The notes under the pieces: model-generated
Seen by the model: only the letters and a program-made list of their open reading frames with translations
Told to the model about the DNA's origin: nothing
Databases searched by the model: none
From: an uncultured Flavobacteriales bacterium
GTDB taxonomy: Bacteria > Bacteroidota > Bacteroidia > Flavobacteriales > Crocinitomicaceae
Direction: 5' to 3'
DNA: 7,363 nucleotides
Assembly (NCBI GenBank): GCA_946479125.1
Contig: CAMLET010000149.1
Coordinates: 1-7,363 of the forward strand
Position numbers and translations under genes: made by a program
In this document: piece after piece, positions 1 to 6,284 of the stretch
How positions within the stretch are numbered: the first letter of the stretch is position 1
Layout of the letters: each line of letters begins with the position of its first letter

Positions 1-800
1 ATATTCAACTGGCTTTGGATCTACTTCTCGGAACAAGAAATTCAAGAATCAAGCCTGGAACGGATACGAAATGTTTGACCGCATGGAACGCCATGACAAT
101 TACCGGCTTGCTGGAAGCCTATTTGGCATTGGAAGACGAATCGTTCCTGAAACTGGCAATGGAAATTGGTCGCTGGATCAAAAAATATCAACTCGGAGAG
201 AACGGTCGATTATGGCATACTCGACAAAACGAAAAATCGTTCATTGATGGATTTTTAGACGACTATGCTTTTGTTATCGAAGCATTGTTGAAGTTGTATC
301 AAATTACTGCTGATAAAACATGGCTAGAATCTGCCGTTCAATTGGAGGAGAAATCAAGAGAGTTGTTCTACGATGAAAAAACAACCATGTACTTTTTCAC
401 TTCTCATGAAACAGAATTGATTGCCAGAAAAATGGAATTGAACGATAATGTGATTCCATCAACTAATGGAACAATGGCTCAGAATTTACTGACCTTAAGT
501 TATCTGGTTGACAAATATGATTTTGAACTTCAAGCCAAACAAATGCTGATGAACGTTGCCGATGGAATGGAAATGTATGGATCAGGCTATTCCAATTGGG
601 CACTTTTACTACTTCGTTTACAAAATGGAATCAGTAAAATAGAAGTTCCAAAAACCCAGTTCAAAGAAGTACAAGATTTGGTTTCACCCTTCATTTTGCT
701 TTCCTATACCGATGAAGAAACTTTTCGTGTTTGTGCCAATGGAAATTGCTCGCTTCCGCTAAAGAGTTTGGAAGAAGTATACAAGGAATTGGAATCATAA
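1..800 (+). CDS. DUF255 / YyaL / SPATA20-like protein, C-terminal part (5' truncated)
   Basis: The frame is already open at base 3 (residues IQLALD...) and continues to TAA at 798-800, so the gene starts before the window. An apparent TTG start at 15 is internal. About 266 residues are visible, compared with roughly 670-700 in the full family. That family has an N-terminal thioredoxin-like domain, which is outside the window, followed by an alpha-alpha barrel resembling six-hairpin glycosidases. Family landmarks seen are KCLTAWNAM (near the usual DDKILTAWNGLM), FLDDYAF, the segment NDNVIPSTNGTMAQNLL (like PSGNS..A.NLL), and a C-terminal CANGNCSLPLKSLEEV resembling the family's closing C.....C.PP motif. 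The biochemical role of the family is not firmly established; a cytoplasmic carbohydrate-related or redox function is only inferred from fold. The gene is convergent with msrA. Family assignment is confident; the specific activity is unknown. Confidence 0.88.
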   Translation, partial: IQLALDLLLGTRNSRIKPGTDTKCLTAWNAMTITGLLEAYLALEDESFLKLAMEIGRWIKKYQLGENGRLWHTRQNEKSFIDGFLDDYAFVIEALLKLYQITADKTWLESAVQLEEKSRELFYDEKTTMYFFTSHETELIARKMELNDNVIPSTNGTMAQNLLTLSYLVDKYDFELQAKQMLMNVADGMEMYGSGYSNWALLLLRLQNGISKIEVPKTQFKEVQDLVSPFILLSYTDEETFRVCANGNCSLPLKSLEEVYKELES

Positions 801-824
801 ATCGACTCCAATTCCTGCTATTTT
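784..824 (+). terminator. Hairpin at the 3' end of the DUF255 gene, possible weak terminator
   Basis: AGGAATTGGA (784-793) pairs perfectly with TCCAATTCCT (807-816). After one A/C mismatch, two further pairs can close a loop of about 7 nt. The stem spans the TAA stop. A short, imperfect T-rich stretch (TATTTTC, 819-825) follows on the plus strand, so as an intrinsic terminator it is weak. A second hairpin (838-844 with 849-855, loop AATC, one G-U pair) lies just downstream, before the end of convergent msrA. The pair may separate the converging transcripts; this is inferred from structure and position. Confidence 0.45.
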
Positions 825-861
825 CATTGAATTTTGCGATTTAGAATCCTAAGTCAAGAGA

Positions 862-1521
862 TTATTTCTTCTTGATGTACTGCGGATATGCTTTTTTAAA
901 ACGCTCCAAACGCGGTTTTGAAACTCCCTGAATGTATCCACTATTCGGGTGTAAACGTTCGTAATCCTGATGATAAGCTTCCGCTTTGTAGAAATCTTTC
1001 AGCTTGCTTACTTCTGTTGTAATTGGTGTTTTCTTGTACAAATCACGCTTCAATTCAGCAATATAATCGTTGATAATCTTTAGTTCTTCATCTGTTTGAT
1101 AAAAAACGGCAGAACGGTATTGTGTTCCTGAGTCAGGTCCTTGTGAATTTAATGTTGTTGGATCATGCGAACCAAAGAAAACTTCGACCAACTGTTTATA
1201 AGAAACCTTGGTTGGATCATAATAAACTTTCACTGTTTCCGCATGTCCGGTTGTTCCGGTACTAACATCTTCATAAGTTGGATCAATGGTTTGTCCACCT
1301 GCATATCCTGATTCTACTTCAAGAACTCCTTCAACTTCTTCGTACACACCTTCAACACACCAAAAACACCCCGAAGCAAAATATGCCACCTGAGAACTAT
1401 CCAATGCCGATTTCGGCGCAACTACCTTTGAATGAACCCCTTCCTGCTGAGAGCAAGCAGAGAAACAAACAAATCCTAATACTGCTAATGCTATTAATTT
1501 CATCTTAATGGTTTTTCTCAT
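862..1521 (-). CDS. msrA: Peptide-methionine (S)-S-oxide reductase MsrA, predicted lipoprotein
   Basis: MsrA reduces the S epimer of methionine sulfoxide in proteins. The 219-residue product has the signature GCFWC at 51-55 (catalytic Cys52), GHAE at 92-95 (Glu95 as the expected acid), GTQYRS at 132-137 (Tyr135) and AEAYHQDY at 180-187. There is no fused MsrB domain. The N-terminus is a lipoprotein signal ending in FSAC (Cys23), so the enzyme should act in the envelope. The only other cysteine in the catalytic part is Cys55; the C-terminal resolving cysteines of the E. coli type are absent. The start is uncertain: Met1 at 1521 lies about 4 nt from the predicted transcription start, while Met7 (ATG at 1503-1501) would have a 20-nt-class leader containing AGAAAAA. 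Both starts retain the lipobox. It is divergent from the PpiD-like gene, which also works in the periplasm. Confidence 0.95.
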   Translation of the reverse strand: MRKTIKMKLIALAVLGFVCFSACSQQEGVHSKVVAPKSALDSSQVAYFASGCFWCVEGVYEEVEGVLEVESGYAGGQTIDPTYEDVSTGTTGHAETVKVYYDPTKVSYKQLVEVFFGSHDPTTLNSQGPDSGTQYRSAVFYQTDEELKIINDYIAELKRDLYKKTPITTEVSKLKDFYKAEAYHQDYERLHPNSGYIQGVSKPRLERFKKAYPQYIKKK

Positions 1522-1528
1522 CTACGCA

Positions 1529-1559
1529 TAAAGTTACATTTTAGATTTTGGGTTTCAAA
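1529..1559 (-). promoter_or_regulatory. Candidate msrA promoter (Bacteroidota -33/-7 type)
   Basis: Read on the minus strand, TTTG (1559-1556) is followed after 19 nt by TAACTTTA (1536-1529), which matches TAnnTTTG except for the last base. Spacing fits the known Bacteroidota sigma-ABfr/RpoD promoter. Transcription would begin near 1525, favouring Met7 of MsrA, or a nearly leaderless Met1. Inferred from sequence only. Confidence 0.5.
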
Positions 1560-1600
1560 AACCTAATCCACAGAAAACATTCGGATTATCTCAGTGATTG

Positions 1601-1631
1601 TTTGAATTGTCAGTTCATCTAATTATATTCG
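1601..1631 (+). promoter_or_regulatory. Candidate promoter of the PpiD-like gene
   Basis: TTTG (1601-1604), 19 nt, then TATATTCG (1624-1631), seven of eight positions of TAnnTTTG. A start near 1635 would give a leader of about 19 nt containing the A-rich run AAAGAAAAAA (1639-1648), typical of Bacteroidota translation starts without a Shine-Dalgarno sequence. The 19-nt spacing is the same as in the divergent msrA promoter. Confidence 0.55.
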
Positions 1632-1653
1632 CACCCTTAAAGAAAAAATACAC

Positions 1654-3867
1654 ATGGCAATTATTGGTACTATCCAAGAAAGAGGCAAATACCTTTTAGT
1701 AGGAGTTTTAGGACTTTCTCTTGTCCTTTTCATCGCGCAAGGTTTCTTTGATATTCTTGGAACGAACACTACTACAGGAAATATCGGAACTATTCAAGGT
1801 GATGCTGTTGACGGACAAATATTTGATCGTAAAAGAGCTGAAGTAACTCGTGAAGATGAGATGGCTTCTCAGCAACAACAAAGACCATACGACGAAATGC
1901 AGCGTGAAGCTTCAGAAGACAAAGCGTGGAATATGGTTGTTGACTCGTTGATCATGGCGAAAGAATATGACGCTCTTGGATTAGCTGTTTCAGATAATGA
2001 ATTCAATGCTTACCTGTTTGGTGAAAAAGGATTTACATTGATGAGCGATATTCAGCAAAACTTCTCTGATCCTGCTACAGGAAAATTCAAATCTCAGGAG
2101 TTCCAAAAATTCCTTGATACGAAAGAAGCTTTGAAAGGTGCTGAACTTGCTGATTGGAAGAAAACGAAAGACAGAATCCGCAATGCACGTGTTCAGGAGA
2201 AATACAACCAAATCTTGAATCAAGGTATGTACGTTACAACTCTTGAAGCGAAAAACGAATACAAGGCTCAAAAAGACATGAAGTCTATTTCTTTCGTTAT
2301 CAAAAATTACCGTGACATTCCAGACGCTGATATTAAGATCTCAGAAAAAGAAATTCAAGCGTTCTACGAAAAGCACAAAGAAGAAAAAGAATACGAAGTA
2401 TTGGCAGGAAGAACTATTCGTTATTTCGATATCGCATTGGAGCCATCTAAGAAAGACATCAAGTCGTTCAACAGATCAATGGATTCATTAAAAAGAATCT
2501 TCGCAGCTTCAAAAGATGATTCAGCTTTCGTTGTAACGAATTCGGATCCAATCAATGAGCAAGGAATGAAATTATTCTCTAAGAATATATCTTTCCGTAT
2601 GCAAGGTGACCAAAAAGCACAACCAGGAATGACATATCCAGCACAGTTGGATACTGTTTTCAAAACGGGTTCAATTGGTCAGGTTGTTGGTCCTTACGAC
2701 GACAACGGCGCAACAAGAATTGCTAAGATCATTGGTTTCAATAACTACTCTCTTAAAGTACGTCATATCTTGATTGCTGCTCAAAAAGGAGACGATGCTA
2801 AAATTGCTAAAGCAAAAATTAAGGCGGACAGTATCTTGAAAGTGGTGAACAAAGATAATTTCACTGACTTTGTAACACGTTTCTCTGAAGATCCGGGATC
2901 AAAAGAAAAAGGTGGAGTTTACGAAGATTTCTACGATAACGAAATGGTGAAGCCATTTGCTGATTTCTCAGTTCAAAAACCAGTTGGTACTATCGATGTT
3001 GTTCAAACTGACTTTGGTTTCCACATTATCGAAGTATTGGATCGTACATCTGCAAAACACCCGGTTTTGGCTATCGTTCAGAAAACACTTGTCCCATCTG
3101 AATTGACAAAAGAAGATACAAAAGCTTATGCTTCTCACTTGTTGACGAAGATCAATTACAAATTGAAATCAAAAACAGATATCATTGCGAAATTGAACTT
3201 GTTCGATACTATCGCTAAGAAAGAAGAGAAATATGCACGTCCATTAACAATGGTTGACGAGGCTCCAAAAGCATCAGGATTCCAAACGAAGATGGCACAA
3301 AACGCAATCTTAAAATTAACGTTCGGTGAAGATGCTGAAGTTGGTAAATTGTGTGGTACACCAATTTATGACAAGGATCGGTACATCATTGCAATTATCA
3401 GTTCAATTTGTGAAAAAGGTGTTCCGAAATTGGAGGATTGTTATGCTAAAATGCGTGTTGAAGCAATCAAAGAAAAGAAAGCGAACAAATTCATCAAAGA
3501 AATTGGATCAACATACAACTTGAAGAAATTGGCTGCTAAATCCAAAACTCAGGTAATGTCTGCTGAAGTTTCTTTCGGAAACCCAAGTATTCAAGGTGCA
3601 GGATATGAGCCAGAAATTATTGGTAGAATTTTCGCATTGAAAGATAAAGCAACTACAAAAGCGTTGGTTGGTAAATCTGGAGTATATGTAATTGTGGTTA
3701 AAAAGACTACAAAAGCTGCTGCCGCTAAAGATTACAATGCAGAAAGAGCTCAATTGCTTTCAACATTGAAAAGCCAGGCAATTGGTCAATCACGCCAAGC
3801 ATTGATGAAGAAACATGAGGTTAGAGATAACCGCAAGTTGTTTGAAGCTGGAGTTTACAGAGATTAA
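1654..3867 (+). CDS. PpiD/SurA-like membrane-anchored peptidyl-prolyl cis-trans isomerase
   Basis: This is a 737-residue periplasmic foldase. Residues about 12-33 form one membrane anchor after a short cytoplasmic stretch containing IQERGKY, the usual PpiD layout. A SurA-N-like helical region follows to about 200 (SQEFQKFLD type motif after 'GKFKSQEF'). The canonical parvulin domain is at about 367-465: RHILI (His371), FSEDPGSKEKGG, and DFGFHIIEVLD (His457), the two conserved histidines. Residues about 243-360 look like a degenerate parvulin domain ending in GQVVGPYDDNGATRIAKI. The C-terminal region of about 270 residues is less recognisable and holds the protein's only cysteines (567, 586, 596). 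It is longer than E. coli PpiD (623 aa) but similar to Bacteroidota homologues. The role, assisting folding of exported proteins at the inner membrane, is inferred from the family. It is monocistronic, with a promoter upstream and a strong terminator after it. Confidence 0.92.
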   Translation: MAIIGTIQERGKYLLVGVLGLSLVLFIAQGFFDILGTNTTTGNIGTIQGDAVDGQIFDRKRAEVTREDEMASQQQQRPYDEMQREASEDKAWNMVVDSLIMAKEYDALGLAVSDNEFNAYLFGEKGFTLMSDIQQNFSDPATGKFKSQEFQKFLDTKEALKGAELADWKKTKDRIRNARVQEKYNQILNQGMYVTTLEAKNEYKAQKDMKSISFVIKNYRDIPDADIKISEKEIQAFYEKHKEEKEYEVLAGRTIRYFDIALEPSKKDIKSFNRSMDSLKRIFAASKDDSAFVVTNSDPINEQGMKLFSKNISFRMQGDQKAQPGMTYPAQLDTVFKTGSIGQVVGPYDDNGATRIAKIIGFNNYSLKVRHILIAAQKGDDAKIAKAKIKADSILKVVNKDNFTDFVTRFSEDPGSKEKGGVYEDFYDNEMVKPFADFSVQKPVGTIDVVQTDFGFHIIEVLDRTSAKHPVLAIVQKTLVPSELTKEDTKAYASHLLTKINYKLKSKTDIIAKLNLFDTIAKKEEKYARPLTMVDEAPKASGFQTKMAQNAILKLTFGEDAEVGKLCGTPIYDKDRYIIAIISSICEKGVPKLEDCYAKMRVEAIKEKKANKFIKEIGSTYNLKKLAAKSKTQVMSAEVSFGNPSIQGAGYEPEIIGRIFALKDKATTKALVGKSGVYVIVVKKTTKAAAAKDYNAERAQLLSTLKSQAIGQSRQALMKKHEVRDNRKLFEAGVYRD

Positions 3868-3886
3868 TCTCAAACAAATCATATTG

Positions 3887-3918
3887 AACCGTTATCAGTT
3901 TTCTGGTAACGGTTTTTT
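3887..3918 (+). terminator. Intrinsic terminator of the PpiD-like gene
   Basis: ACCGTTATCAG (3888-3898) pairs with CTGGTAACGGT (3903-3913) around a TTTT loop, an 11-bp stem with one T-G wobble. It is followed directly by a T run ending at 3918. The stem begins 20 nt after the stop codon. There is no comparable T run on the other strand, so it acts on plus-strand transcription. Confidence 0.92.
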
Positions 3919-4148
3919 GTTTCTCTAAAGCGCAGAACTTTTTTGTTTAGCGTGTTAACTTTATTAAACGCAAAGAAAGAAGAGCCTGTCTGCCAACAGG
4001 CAGGCGCAAAGGTTATTTTTACCCATGCGAAATATAGATAATTGTAATTTGCTATTCGTTGTAAAGGATGGACAAGAAAATGCCTGATAAATCTCTGCGT
4101 CCTTCTTTCTTTGCGGTTTTAATGTCGCTATTCTCTTTGCGTTAGCCG
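3919..4148. repeat. Non-coding convergent region with palindrome and inverted CGCAAAGA-type repeats
   Basis: No gene is visible between the terminator and the next stop codon at 4149. The stretch contains three related pieces. CGCAAAGAAAGAAG (3969-3982) recurs as an exact 14-bp inverted copy at 4102-4115. The shorter AACGCAAAGA (3967-3976) has an exact inverted copy at 4134-4143. Immediately after the first arm lies a GC-rich palindrome (3984-4005). A GCGCAAAGG copy follows it (4004-4012). Its compact GC-rich core in otherwise AT-rich DNA suggests a dispersed intergenic element such as a REP- or MITE-like repeat, but the window shows only one complete instance. No open frame is large enough to suggest a transposase. 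Confidence 0.6.
3984..4005 (+). repeat. GC-rich palindrome with CCAA loop
   Basis: GCCTGTCTG (3984-3992) pairs with CAGGCAGGC (3997-4005) as a 9-bp stem with one T-G wobble and a CCAA loop. The wobble becomes an A/C mismatch on the opposite strand, so the plus-strand RNA folds better. GCCTGTC/GACAGGC-type palindromes recur in intergenic DNA of Bacteroidota genomes as I recall; that statement is from general knowledge and was not checked here. Confidence 0.7.
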
Positions 4149-5051
4149 TTACTCAAAAAAAGTGGGCTCCTCAAAGCGAATGATAGAAATGAAATTGGTG
4201 CTTATTTCGCGGATGAGAATGTTGGCCAATAAGCCTGTATCACCGCTATAAATTACTTGATATTCCGTTGTAAACTTTCCGTTTTTGTATTCTTCCTTCG
4301 ATTTCAGGTTTCCATACTTGTCGTAAGTAAAACGAAATTCACTCACAGGAACTTCATCAATATTACTGTACGTTTTAATCGATTCAACCCAGCCTTTATT
4401 GGTATAAGTGTAAAAAGTGTTTAACTGATTTCTGGTAATGGTATACATCTCTTCTACTTTCGACAAATATCCAAGAGTATCAAAATAGCGGGTTTCTTCC
4501 ATATAGGTGTTCCCGTAACTATTCTGGATTTTCTTTTTGTGCATTCCATTATAGACGTTGTAAGTCATGGTTTCAGAATTCCACAACAAACTTCTATTGA
4601 TATCTGGAGTCAGCAATGAGTGAAGCGTATCGATATCTCTCCAAACTTCTTCCTTGATCACCTGATTCAAATCGTTGTACGTATAATACGTTGAAAGGAA
4701 TCCACTTTTTTCACTGATTCGCTTGCAACGCAGATTCCCGTTGTCGTCGTAAATGTAAAAGCGAACAGTTGTATCCGATATGATGTCACCTGAAGCGGTT
4801 TCATATTGTCTTATCAATCGACCTAAAGAATCAAAGGTATAGACATAAACAAACTTCGATTCGCGCATAATGTCGCCCTGCTTTTTGAAGGTATACTTTC
4901 CTTTAATTTCTTTGATCTTAGAGGCTTTCATAAAGGGAGTATTGAAGTACGGAACGTCAGTGAAAGCCGCTCCTTTGGAGTTATCCAAAACCTGCGCATA
5001 AGAAAGCACGGATAGACATGTGGAGATAAGAAGAACCCAAATTGACTTCAT
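4149..5051 (-). CDS. Secreted protein of unknown function with YD/RHS-like repeats
   Basis: The 300-residue product starts with a clear Sec signal peptide (positively charged MKS, hydrophobic WVLLISTCLSVLS, probable cleavage after YAQ near residue 20). The mature part has about six degenerate YD-type units of the pattern aromatic-x-Y/F-D-x-x-G-x-L: around 71-80 (YTFDSLGRLI), 99-108 (YIYDDNGNLR), 123-133, 189-197 (YFDTLGYLSK), 214-223 and 241-250 (FTYDKYGNLK). Such units form beta-hairpin strips in RHS/YD proteins. Here the protein is short, with no RHS core motif and no toxin domain, so this is not an Rhs toxin. Small proteins of this kind are common in Bacteroidota and have no assigned function. 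It lacks a lipobox, so it is probably periplasmic or surface/exported. A perfect -7 box lies 4 nt before the ATG. It is separated from the upstream lipoprotein gene by a terminator. Confidence 0.85.
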   Translation of the reverse strand: MKSIWVLLISTCLSVLSYAQVLDNSKGAAFTDVPYFNTPFMKASKIKEIKGKYTFKKQGDIMRESKFVYVYTFDSLGRLIRQYETASGDIISDTTVRFYIYDDNGNLRCKRISEKSGFLSTYYTYNDLNQVIKEEVWRDIDTLHSLLTPDINRSLLWNSETMTYNVYNGMHKKKIQNSYGNTYMEETRYFDTLGYLSKVEEMYTITRNQLNTFYTYTNKGWVESIKTYSNIDEVPVSEFRFTYDKYGNLKSKEEYKNGKFTTEYQVIYSGDTGLLANILIREISTNFISIIRFEEPTFFE

Positions 5052-5055
5052 GTTG

Positions 5056-5063
5056 CAAAATTA
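5056..5063 (-). promoter_or_regulatory. Perfect TAnnTTTG box 4 nt before the start codon
   Basis: On the minus strand TAATTTTG (5063-5056) precedes ATG (5051) by four bases. If the element is the -7 box, transcription starts within one or two bases of the ATG and the mRNA is leaderless. A TTTG at 5082-5079 lies only 15 nt upstream, shorter than the usual 19-21, which weakens the case. No A-rich or Shine-Dalgarno site is present between box and ATG. Confidence 0.42.
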
Positions 5064-5083
5064 CATGAAAGAATTAGCCAAAA

Positions 5084-5111
5084 GAAAGGGGGAATGCTAA
5101 GCTATCCCCCC
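5084..5111 (-). terminator. Terminator downstream of the lipoprotein gene
   Basis: GGGGGA (5088-5093) pairs with TCCCCC (5105-5110). An inner GC/GC pairing can form from GCTAAGC (5096-5102). On the minus strand the stem is followed by TTTCTTTT (5087-5080). It lies about 56 nt after the stop of the lipoprotein gene and before the promoter-like box of the next gene. On the plus strand CTCTTTTG follows, so it may work in both directions, though only minus-strand genes flank it. Confidence 0.7.
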
Positions 5112-5166
5112 TCTTTTGTTAATAATGTTGAAAAGAAAGCACTCCTTTCGCTATCAATGATTCTCT

Positions 5167-5736
5167 TTATTTGATTTTGACCAATTTGAATGGATCCTTA
5201 CTTGGATAATCACTTTTAAAATAAGAGTCCAATTTTTTGTCGTCAATAGTTACTCTAAACGTTGACATTCCTGGTTCGCCGGTTTCTGCATCAGGTTCGC
5301 CAATTACTTCTTCCACGTTCGAGAAATAAGGCGCTAAAACGTCGGTTGTAAGGTATTCAGAACTGTACATCGGATAAAATTCAATGTCTTTTCCTTTCAT
5401 TACCACTTTACAAACATTAAACTCAGGCGCAGCTCCCATGGAAAGATAAACCTGTTTTCCAATTTTAGTGATAAACAACGAATCATTCAACTTACTAATC
5501 GATTCACCATCTGCACCGTTAAAGATCATTTGATCGGACGTCAATGTAACAATTGTTTTGTCTTCAGAATCCCCCATCATTGCCCCTATCTCACCTGGAT
5601 AGATCAACTCATATTTTCCACGCATATTCTTTGGAATCGCGTCCATTTTTTTTCCAGGAAGATTGGTTGAAGTAACTGGAGTACACGATGACATAAGCAA
5701 AGTGAATATTCCAAGAAAGAAAAGATACTTTTTCAT
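5167..5736 (-). CDS. Small lipoprotein of unknown function
   Basis: The product has 189 residues. MKKYLFFLGIFTLLMSSC is a typical short lipoprotein signal with Cys18 as the lipidation site; the lipobox (MSSC, with Leu at -4) is relaxed, as is common in Bacteroidota. I chose the ATG at 5736-5734. The frame extends upstream to a GTG at 5781, but that would put 15 extra residues before the signal and place the start inside the gcvH terminator. The mature part is soluble, with alternating strand-like segments such as GKYELIYPGEIGAMMG, KTIVTLTSDQMIF and QVYLSMG, plus one further Cys (KVCK-like 'FNVCKVVMKG') and an acidic 'GEPDAETGEPG' loop. I recognise no domain. The sequence after the gcvH terminator contains no clear promoter box, so transcription may depend on read-through or a non-consensus promoter. 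Confidence 0.85.
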   Translation of the reverse strand: MKKYLFFLGIFTLLMSSCTPVTSTNLPGKKMDAIPKNMRGKYELIYPGEIGAMMGDSEDKTIVTLTSDQMIFNGADGESISKLNDSLFITKIGKQVYLSMGAAPEFNVCKVVMKGKDIEFYPMYSSEYLTTDVLAPYFSNVEEVIGEPDAETGEPGMSTFRVTIDDKKLDSYFKSDYPSKDPFKLVKIK

Positions 5737-5761
5737 AAAACTGTTTCGTATTTGAACAAAT

Positions 5762-5797
5762 AAACAAAAAATCCTTCCCACCGAAGCGGAAAGGATT
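5762..5797 (-). terminator. Intrinsic terminator of gcvH with a UUCG tetraloop
   Basis: On the minus strand AATCCTTTCC (5797-5788) pairs with GGGAAGGATT (5779-5770). Inside, G-U then C-G close a TTCG loop (5785-5782), the very stable cUUCGg tetraloop. A TTTTTT run begins at 5771 and continues as GTTT. One pair is a U-G wobble on the minus-strand RNA but a C/A mismatch on the plus strand, showing the intended direction. It lies about 25 nt after the gcvH stop. Confidence 0.93.
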
Positions 5798-5822
5798 CAT
5801 TATATTTTATAATTGTGAAGAA

Positions 5823-6200
5823 TTAACCAACCAACGCTTTGTAAGCAGCTGCGTCCATTAATCCATCAACTTCAGAAGGATTTGTTAATTTCACTTTGAT
5901 CATCCAACCTTCACCGTAAGCATCAGCATTTACAGCTTCAGGATTCGACTCCAAACCTTCGTTAAACTCAAGAATTTCACCAGAAACCGGCATAAACAAA
6001 TCAGAAACTGTTTTTACTGCTTCAACAGAACCAAAAACCTCATCCTTGTCTAAAGTTTCTCCAACAGTCTCAATTTCAACGTAAACGATGTCACCCAACT
6101 CGCTTTGAGCAAAGTCAGTAACACCAATAACAGCTACATCGCCTTCAACACGCACCCACTCGTGCTCTTTTGTGTACTTTAATTCAGCAGGAATATTCAT
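5823..6200 (-). CDS. gcvH: Glycine cleavage system H protein
   Basis: GcvH carries the methylamine group, bound to lipoate, between the P, T and L proteins of the glycine cleavage system in the cytoplasm. The 125-residue product is full length for the family. Landmarks are [14 protein letters not shown] (7-20), [17 protein letters not shown] (26-42), [19 protein letters not shown] (56-74) with Lys63 as the expected lipoylation site, and a C-terminal GEGWMIKVK (96-104). The start at 6200 follows an A-rich leader (AATAAGAGAAAA on the minus strand) and a good promoter. No gcvT or gcvP is adjacent, so in this genome the glycine cleavage genes are at least partly dispersed. The gene is divergent from prfB and ends at a strong terminator, so it is probably monocistronic. 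Confidence 0.97.
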   Translation of the reverse strand: MNIPAELKYTKEHEWVRVEGDVAVIGVTDFAQSELGDIVYVEIETVGETLDKDEVFGSVEAVKTVSDLFMPVSGEILEFNEGLESNPEAVNADAYGEGWMIKVKLTNPSEVDGLMDAAAYKALVG

Positions 6201-6251
6201 TTTTCTCTTATTTCTGTATTCAACTTAAAAACCCGATTATCGAGTTGCGAG

Positions 6252-6284
6252 CAAATGTAATTATTTTTGGACTTTAAGACCAAA
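6252..6284 (-). promoter_or_regulatory. Candidate gcvH promoter (perfect -7 box)
   Basis: On the minus strand TTTG (6284-6281), 21 nt, then TACATTTG (6259-6252), a perfect TAnnTTTG. Transcription near 6248 would give a leader of about 48 nt. The leader includes a short hairpin (CTCGA/TCGGG type, 6243-6231) and an A-rich site before the ATG. The -33 box lies within the GACTTTA repeats. The leader is too short and lacks the conserved elements for a glycine riboswitch. Confidence 0.6.

Noticed and set aside
15..17. TTG as the true start of the first gene
   Set aside because: The frame continues upstream to the window edge and the family is much longer; the start is internal.
1278..1508. 76-residue plus-strand open frame
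   Set aside because: It is antisense to msrA, whose catalytic motifs are clear; no recognisable protein features.
1990..2271. Minus-strand open frames inside the PpiD-like gene (also at 2421-2663 and 3508-3753)
   Set aside because: Shadow frames opposite a well-supported gene; composition is not protein-like.
3984..4020. GC-rich palindrome as an intrinsic terminator
   Set aside because: It is followed by GCAAAGG rather than a T run, and a better terminator already lies at 3887-3918.
4149..5051. Rhs/polymorphic toxin
   Set aside because: Too short, no RHS core signature, no toxin domain, no immunity or secretion neighbour.
5737..5781. Longer N-terminus of the lipoprotein gene from a GTG at 5781
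   Set aside because: It lies inside the gcvH terminator stem and would put 15 residues before a complete lipoprotein signal; ATG at 5736 is better.
6201..6250. Glycine riboswitch in front of gcvH
   Set aside because: The predicted leader is about 48 nt with only a tiny hairpin; the conserved aptamer cores are absent.
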